Assembly: GCA_002686955.1 (NCBI GenBank)
Contig: NYZA01000088.1
Location: 1-10,318 of the forward strand
Direction: 5' to 3'
Length of the DNA: 10,318 bases
Origin: Gemmatimonadota bacterium
GTDB lineage: Bacteria; GCA-2686955
The notes below the pieces were generated by a model. It was given only the letters and a program-made list of their open reading frames with translations, did not search any database and was not told the DNA's origin. This document shows, piece after piece, positions 5,418 through 10,318 of this stretch. How positions within the stretch are numbered: position 1 is the first letter of the stretch; every line of letters starts with the position of its first letter. A program made the translations under genes and the position numbers.

Positions 5418-6640
5418 CGCGCCGAATCGACCGGGTTGCTCTCCGCGACGGCCGGCGCACCCGCCCCCCGGATATTCAGATGGGGGACGAGCAGGTGGGC
5501 CCATGCGAGGGTCCCGGCAAGAAAGAGGAGTGCGGCCGCGCCGATCCACTGAAGGAAGTGCGCGCGGTCGAGGTCGGCCGCGAAGCGCAGCACCGCCGCG
5601 GAGATGAAGCAGATTCCGAACGCCAACGGCTGCCAGGATCGCCCGCGAACGAGTCGCTGGTGCCCGGAGTGGGCCAGCGCGACATGCATGCCGACCGTGA
5701 ACGCCATCATCGCGAAACCGCCGATCAGGCCGATATGGAGCGCGCCCTTCTTCGCCTCGGGAAAGATGCTACCGAGCAGGTAGCCCGCGGGGAGCATCCA
5801 GGCGCTGAGCCAGAGCACCCGCCGGTGTCGCCCCGGAACCGTTGGAAAGCGCCGGATCCCCGCCCCTTCCAGCAAGACCGCGAGTACGATGGCGCCACGC
5901 AGGCCGTAGGCCAATCTCACCGAGACGAACACCTCGAGCCAGAACGATCCGACGAGGGCGGCGGAGGCCAGGGCATAGAGCGGCCACCGCCATCGGTCTT
6001 TCCGGCTCGCGTCGGGCGGTCCTTGACCCTGTGTGAGGAGGGGAAGGGCCAGCGATCCCGCACCCAAAACTAGACCGAGGAAGCAGCCTTGGAGCAGTGC
6101 CAGGCGACCGAGCTCATGGAGCCAGAAGGGCTCTCCTCCGCGGATCCCGTACGCGGCGATCGCGGCCGAGCCGGTGACTCCGAGCAGGATCGAGAAGGGG
6201 ATCCAGACGAAGCCCGCGGGGGGGCGGCGACCGGCGTCCGGGGCGACGAAGCGGCTCGCGACGAACCAGAGCAGCGTCGCCGCCAGAATCAGCCAGGTGG
6301 TCTGCGAAAGAACCCACGCCTGGTACCAGCCCGAAATCGTGACGATCGGTGGCGCGATCAGCCCGAGAGCAAGCTGCGCGCGCGACGGGGGCGGGGTGCC
6401 GGTCCGCCCGGGGATCGCCGTGTAGAGGAAACCGAGAGCGAAGCAGGTCAGAAAGCCTTGAATCTGTGTGATCGAGTGGAAGACCGGTCGGTAGTCGGGG
6501 AGCAGGGCGATCGAGTGCAGGAACCAATGAAGCACGCCGCCCCAAGCGAGGATCGCCCCCTCGATGAAGAAGACGGAGTAGGGTTCGCGCCGCCAGCGAT
6601 CGAAGACCGCGAGCGTTGTCGCGCCCGAGGGCGGGGTCAT
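5414..6640 (-). CDS. NnrS-like polytopic membrane protein
   Basis: 408-residue, very hydrophobic protein with about ten to twelve membrane segments, similar in length and motif order to the NnrS family, haem- and copper-containing membrane proteins linked to nitric oxide and nitrosative stress tolerance. The best matches are the FHSITQIQGFLTCFALGFLYTAIPGRTGTPPPS region (54-86), which corresponds to the family's H-x-x-x-F-G-F-...-FLLTAVPNWTG segment, and ALHIGLIGGFAMMAFTVGMHVALAHSGH (300-327), which corresponds to the ALHALTVGAIGTMTLAVMTR...GHTG segment. Candidate metal or haem ligands are H38, H42, H55, H175, H302, H319, H324 and H327. No denitrification or NO-sensing genes are visible in this window, so a nitrosative-stress role is only by family. 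Start ATG 6640 overlaps the stop of the peptidase gene (ATGA) and its own stop overlaps the flavoprotein start. No good Shine-Dalgarno is seen, so re-initiation after the upstream gene is likely. Confidence 0.72.
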   Translation of the reverse strand: MTPPSGATTLAVFDRWRREPYSVFFIEGAILAWGGVLHWFLHSIALLPDYRPVFHSITQIQGFLTCFALGFLYTAIPGRTGTPPPSRAQLALGLIAPPIVTISGWYQAWVLSQTTWLILAATLLWFVASRFVAPDAGRRPPAGFVWIPFSILLGVTGSAAIAAYGIRGGEPFWLHELGRLALLQGCFLGLVLGAGSLALPLLTQGQGPPDASRKDRWRWPLYALASAALVGSFWLEVFVSVRLAYGLRGAIVLAVLLEGAGIRRFPTVPGRHRRVLWLSAWMLPAGYLLGSIFPEAKKGALHIGLIGGFAMMAFTVGMHVALAHSGHQRLVRGRSWQPLAFGICFISAAVLRFAADLDRAHFLQWIGAAALLFLAGTLAWAHLLVPHLNIRGAGAPAVAESNPVDSAR

Positions 6641-9600
6641 CGGCCGGTGATCCAGAAATCTCGGGGATGAACGCGGTGGAGCCGGGCGTTCGCGTCGGTG
6701 CTCTTCAGGTAGGTTTCGTACGATTCCATCTGCGACTCCGGCCCGATGACGACATAGCACGCACCCGCGGGTGGAGGAGCGTCTCCGAGCCCCGGCAGCA
6801 CCCTCGCGCAGGCACCCTCGATCCGTGCCTTCAGCTCCGCCAAAAGAGCCGGCGGACCAAGCTCGTCTCGCAGGCGCAAGATCGCCTTGCGGTAGGCCCG
6901 CACCTGGCCGGGCAAGCGTCCGTCGGTGAGATCCGCCGCCATCGCCTCTCCCCTCAGCGAGTAGTGGGCGCCGGCGCGCGATTCCGAGAAGGTCTGCGCA
7001 ACGGCGTACTCGGCGAGGGAGGGATCTGGGTCGGCCGTGCTCAGCTCCGCGATCACGAAGCGGATCGTCTGCGCGAGGTCGGGGCAGCGCTCCGCGTAGT
7101 AGGCGAGACGTCCTTCCGCCGGACGGTCCCGCAGGCCGTTGGAGTAGGCCAAACCGGCGCTCCACGTCTTCATGAAGAGGCTGTGTGCTCCTCCGCCGCC
7201 GTAGAGGCGCGTGGCGAGAAAGTCGAGAAGCTGATCGCGTCCCAGGTCGGCGTAGCGGCCGCAGGGGGCCGTGTGCACGATCACTCCGGTGCTGGTGCTC
7301 GCGTTGACGACGCCAATATGGAGCGGATGGGAGTCCTCTTCGTTCGCCCCGCGCGCCCGAAGGCGGGCCACGATGTGGGGGGCTCCGGAGTGTTCGTGCA
7401 CGGCGGAAGGGCCTTCGGTCAGCTCGCCGATGATCGCCGAGATCGGCTGCTCGATGGCGGTGAGTGAAGGCTCGTCCCCGACCGTGAAGAGACGCAGGTT
7501 GTCGCGGTGCCGGATCTCGGCGAGCGCCTCTTCGAGCTCCCGTAGCCCGTTGGCGGGGGGCGTACAGAGCTCCGTAGCGATCGTCGCGCAGATCTCGCCC
7601 CAATCCAGCGCCAGGCTCGCATCGGGGCTCTCCGTCATGCAGTAGCCGAGGTCGTCACAGGCCTCCCGGAGCATCGCCCGGCCCCTCGCATCGAGTGCCT
7701 GAGCACCGGCCGCCCATCGCCCGCTCTCACCGGCCTGCCCCTCTTCGGTCAGGGATGCGAGCAACTCGGTGAGGCTCTCTCGTGAGGGTTCGCCTACTTC
7801 TCCCAGCTCACGAACGAAATCGGCCACGCCTCCCGGATCGTCGCGAAGCAACCAACGCAGCCGAAGCAGATCATAGGTTTGCGCCGCGTATGAATTCAGT
7901 CCCAACTGCAGTGGATCGGATTGGCGCCGCCAAGAGAGCTCCACCCCTCCGACCCAACCCTCTTCGGCTCCTCGGGGCGTGGCGCGTGTCGCCGCCAGAT
8001 CTCCATCGATCACGTCGCGGATTCGCGACAGATTCTCCGCTCTCCAGTCCGGATGAAAGAGCCCGAGACGCAGCCAGTGCATTGCCCTCTCGTTCTCGTC
8101 GGGCCGCGTACCCGCTCCCTTGATCACCAGCTCCACGCGCGAGGTCGAGCTGCTGGAGCTGTAATAGGCAACGAGCCCCCAGATCTCGCGGCGCAATGCC
8201 TCGGTCATCTCCGTGTGAGAGATAGGTTTTCCATTGTCGATGACACCCACATCGAGCAAAAGTGATGCCAGCGAGGAAACAATGAACCGGCGCCTTTGGG
8301 ATACTCGATCGAGTCGAAAGGCCAGACCGACTGTAGCACCACTCATATGGTCGAAGACCGACTCTACCGTGGGCACTCCGCAGATCGATCGACAACTGTA
8401 TTGGAGATGATCGTCGATCGTCATCGGGGGATCGTCGACGAAGCGCGGCATTTCGATCGACTCCGCCGAGGAATCGATCTCATCGGAGCGCAGATCGTAC
8501 TCCTCCCTGAAGAGGCGGAGCGAATCCTCTCCTTCCGCTTCGAAACGGGCATCCAGCTCCACCCGAGCCGATTGGAGTCGGTTCTCCTTCTCGATCCGTT
8601 CCTTTTCGAGCAGCCGCGGGTCGGGGCACACACTGACCGCATAGGGAGCAACACCGACGAGTCCCCATCTTCGGAGCCGGTCTCGCCAAGCATTTCCACG
8701 GGATGCCGCCAGCAAGAGTTCGAGCCGGTCGTGGATCGCCTTCATCGCGAGCGATCTTCGGAATCCACCGATCTTGCGAAGCTCATCGAGATGGGCCATC
8801 CAGCCTGCACCGGCCGATCTATAGCCAAACCCCGGTGGCGTGTTGAGAAAGTGTCGAGCCGCGCGGCGGCTTTGGATCAGCCGCCCGCGCCCGCGCTTAT
8901 TGAACTCGGCGAGCTCATCGGAATCGCCAGGAAGCGATGCGATCCTCTCGATCTCAGCGCGGACGATTGTCGCCACCTGATCCGCCTTCTCGCGCTCGGT
9001 TGTGTCGCGGTCGACGTTTCGCAAGCCGATATGGACGGAATGGCCGCAACTGTCGTCCACCCAGCCGAAGGCGGCCGAGGCGCCCGTTTCGATCACGCGC
9101 TGCGCGGAATCGACGAATCGAGAGTGGAGAATCGACGTCTCGCCGGAGGCCAGATTGGCCACGAAGAGGCCGAGCAGGCCGGCCTCCTCCGGTTCGAGGT
9201 CGCTGATCGGCGCGAAAGCGAAGACGAGCTCGGAGGGAGCATCGGGGTTGTGGCTCGGATAGGTTCCAGATCGGGTCGTGCCGGCGGCGGCCGGGATCGG
9301 CTCGGGGAGGCGATCGTCGGCCGTGGCCGGATCGCCAGCCGTGCGCGCATCGGGCTCGACGCGCTCGAGGATTCCAGAGACTTTTTCGATCCCCTCCTCG
9401 AGCGATACTTCATCTGGAAGACAGAGGATCATCCCCATGTTGGAAATACGATAGGCATCGCCGTGAAAGCGGCGTAGATGATCCGGCGTCATCGTTCTGA
9501 TAGCGTCGGGGCGTCCGCCGGAATCTCGTGCCAACGGGTGATCCTCACCGTAGAGCAGTAGACCCAGCTCATTCGAAAGAAAGGTCCAGGGATGCTCGTA

Positions 9601-10149
9601 GGTGCTGATCATCTCACTGTAGACGGTGCCCTTTTCTTCGAGCGTCACGGTGCCGGTCGCCGGATCGGTCACCGGCCCCAGGTGACACACTTCGCGCCGG
9701 ATCTCTTCATCGCTGAAATCGGGGTGCACGAGCGCATGAAGCTGGCTCTCCAGTAGGCCGAAGAAGACCTCCGACCCCGAGGCCGTATGTATGTGATAGC
9801 AGGTCTTGGTCTGCATCGTGAAGGCGGAGCTCTCTCCGAGCGACATCTCCTCGAGTGACGCGTGGGCGCGACCTCGGCGTCCCTTGCCCAGCAGCAGATG
9901 CTCGCAAGTATGCGGTTCCCCTCGCTGCGAGGGGGGGGCCGTATTCACCCAAAGAAAGACCTGAGGAACCGATTGCATCCGCAACACATCGAGGATGAAG
10001 CCGCTGGGTCGATGACGCATGCGCGCACCCATCGGCCGGTCCGCATCGTCGTCGTAGATCGCCTCGGCACCGAAATCTGCGACAGCGGCATTCGGCGTGA
10101 GTGTGCTCAAAAAAGTGTTGTCGGTTTTCGATGGCATCGGCTGGCTCAT
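6637..10149 (-). CDS. M16 family zinc metallopeptidase, PreP (M16C)-like
   Basis: 1170-residue member of the pitrilysin/insulinase clan, most like the M16C (presequence protease/falcilysin) type, which has both halves of the clamshell in one chain and degrades short peptides. The inverted zinc motif HTCEH is at 80-84 (ligands H80, H84; catalytic base E83). The third ligand is E179 in TVYSEM, 96 residues after E83, which fits the PreP spacing. HPLARDSGGRPDAIRTMTPDHLRRFH (204-229) matches the conserved stretch of the first domain. A charged helical linker at about 510-570 fits the M16C-associated hairpin. The second half ends with a Gly-rich stretch near residues 981-986, followed by TWSAGLAYSNG, equivalent to the substrate-clamping region. 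The usual length is about 970-1000, so this one is somewhat long. There is no signal peptide, so it is probably cytoplasmic. ATG 10149 overlaps the stop of the upstream gene (ATGA). It is the first complete gene of the operon and is coupled to the NnrS-like gene. Confidence 0.88.
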   Translation of the reverse strand: MSQPMPSKTDNTFLSTLTPNAAVADFGAEAIYDDDADRPMGARMRHRPSGFILDVLRMQSVPQVFLWVNTAPPSQRGEPHTCEHLLLGKGRRGRAHASLEEMSLGESSAFTMQTKTCYHIHTASGSEVFFGLLESQLHALVHPDFSDEEIRREVCHLGPVTDPATGTVTLEEKGTVYSEMISTYEHPWTFLSNELGLLLYGEDHPLARDSGGRPDAIRTMTPDHLRRFHGDAYRISNMGMILCLPDEVSLEEGIEKVSGILERVEPDARTAGDPATADDRLPEPIPAAAGTTRSGTYPSHNPDAPSELVFAFAPISDLEPEEAGLLGLFVANLASGETSILHSRFVDSAQRVIETGASAAFGWVDDSCGHSVHIGLRNVDRDTTEREKADQVATIVRAEIERIASLPGDSDELAEFNKRGRGRLIQSRRAARHFLNTPPGFGYRSAGAGWMAHLDELRKIGGFRRSLAMKAIHDRLELLLAASRGNAWRDRLRRWGLVGVAPYAVSVCPDPRLLEKERIEKENRLQSARVELDARFEAEGEDSLRLFREEYDLRSDEIDSSAESIEMPRFVDDPPMTIDDHLQYSCRSICGVPTVESVFDHMSGATVGLAFRLDRVSQRRRFIVSSLASLLLDVGVIDNGKPISHTEMTEALRREIWGLVAYYSSSSSTSRVELVIKGAGTRPDENERAMHWLRLGLFHPDWRAENLSRIRDVIDGDLAATRATPRGAEEGWVGGVELSWRRQSDPLQLGLNSYAAQTYDLLRLRWLLRDDPGGVADFVRELGEVGEPSRESLTELLASLTEEGQAGESGRWAAGAQALDARGRAMLREACDDLGYCMTESPDASLALDWGEICATIATELCTPPANGLRELEEALAEIRHRDNLRLFTVGDEPSLTAIEQPISAIIGELTEGPSAVHEHSGAPHIVARLRARGANEEDSHPLHIGVVNASTSTGVIVHTAPCGRYADLGRDQLLDFLATRLYGGGGAHSLFMKTWSAGLAYSNGLRDRPAEGRLAYYAERCPDLAQTIRFVIAELSTADPDPSLAEYAVAQTFSESRAGAHYSLRGEAMAADLTDGRLPGQVRAYRKAILRLRDELGPPALLAELKARIEGACARVLPGLGDAPPPAGACYVVIGPESQMESYETYLKSTDANARLHRVHPRDFWITGR

Positions 10150-10316
10150 TCCCTTTCGTCGTTCTCTTCGAGCTCATACTCCGGTGTGCCGTTGATGAGG
10201 TCGACCAGGATGGCCCGGTAGTCGGCCGGTGAAGGCTTTAGGGTGGCCGGGTCGATCCAGCCCAGCCGCCTCTCGGCCAGCCGCAGGGCCCAGCGGTCGA
10301 GCCAGCGCGCCACGAG
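10146..10316 (-). CDS. Unrecognised protein, C-terminal 56 residues (partial)
   Basis: Reading the minus strand in from the right edge, one frame is open from 10316 to a TGA at 10148-10146 and encodes a charged, protein-like C-terminus: LVARWLDRWALRLAERR, then LGWIDPATLKPSPADYRAILVDLINGTPEYELEENDERE. The other two frames are either Gly/Pro/Trp-rich or stop early. Its stop overlaps the peptidase ATG by 4 nt, the same coupling as at the next two junctions, so it is very probably a real gene of the same operon. I do not recognise the family. The rest of the gene lies outside the window. Confidence 0.65.
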   Translation of the reverse strand, partial: LVARWLDRWALRLAERRLGWIDPATLKPSPADYRAILVDLINGTPEYELEENDERE

Positions 10317-10318
10317 GC

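Noticed and set aside
4677-5552. + strand frame of 291 codons across the flavoprotein gene
   Set aside because: Antisense to clear FAD-binding motifs; low-complexity Arg/Gly/Pro composition.
5414-7603. Extended 729-codon version of the NnrS-like gene
   Set aside because: The first 320 or so codons are Arg/Pro-rich and overlap the M16 gene in another frame; the ATGA junction at 6640 gives a family-length product.
8296-9477. Long + strand frame of 393 codons inside the M16 gene
   Set aside because: Antisense shadow of a strongly supported metallopeptidase; no recognisable domain and no Shine-Dalgarno-led start.
6637-10149. M16 gene as processing protease of a RiPP or PQQ cluster
   Set aside because: No PQQ synthesis genes, radical SAM enzyme or precursor peptide is visible; kept only as one hypothesis for the operon.

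Overview
The window is GC-rich DNA with tight gene packing, many 4-nt ATGA stop/start overlaps and at least one likely TTG start. The gene content (O-antigen polymerase/ligase-type membrane protein, probable lipoprotein of the sulfatase fold, PreP-type M16 peptidase, NnrS-like protein) suggests a Gram-negative, high-GC bacterium, perhaps of a myxobacterial or 'deltaproteobacterial' type. That placement is inference from family content only.

Layout. (1) 3-932 (+): C-terminal part of an O-antigen ligase/polymerase-like membrane protein. (2) 1014-2398 (-): two tandem thymidylate-kinase-like P-loop proteins overlapping by 4 nt. The upstream copy has an intact Walker A; the downstream copy has Arg in place of the Walker A Lys. 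(3) 2463-3228 (+): a broken sulfatase/alkaline-phosphatase-superfamily gene. Its signal peptide and catalytic domain are in different frames, explained by one extra C in a C-run, and the middle of the domain is missing. (4) 3229-4022: a decayed accessory stretch with a truncated MNT-type nucleotidyltransferase and the 5' end of a small exported-protein gene, interrupted by a 179-bp foldback element. (5) 4023-10318 (-): a tightly coupled operon, read right to left: end of an unrecognised gene, a 1170-aa PreP-like M16 metallopeptidase, a 408-aa NnrS-like membrane protein, and a 464-aa geranylgeranyl-reductase-type flavoprotein. All three junctions are 4-nt ATGA overlaps.

The most unusual item is the foldback element at 3575-3753. 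It has perfect 15-bp terminal inverted repeats, flanking TTAG direct repeats (a probable target-site duplication), and is a near-complete 179-nt hairpin centred exactly on base 3664. Its arm differences are strongly asymmetric. Read as + strand RNA they give 10 G-U wobbles and three tandem G-A/A-G pairs against only two C-A mismatches; read from the other strand those wobbles become C-A mismatches. This suggests an element whose + strand RNA fold has mattered. The second point of interest is the coupled M16 / NnrS-like / flavoprotein operon, an association I do not recognise as a described system.
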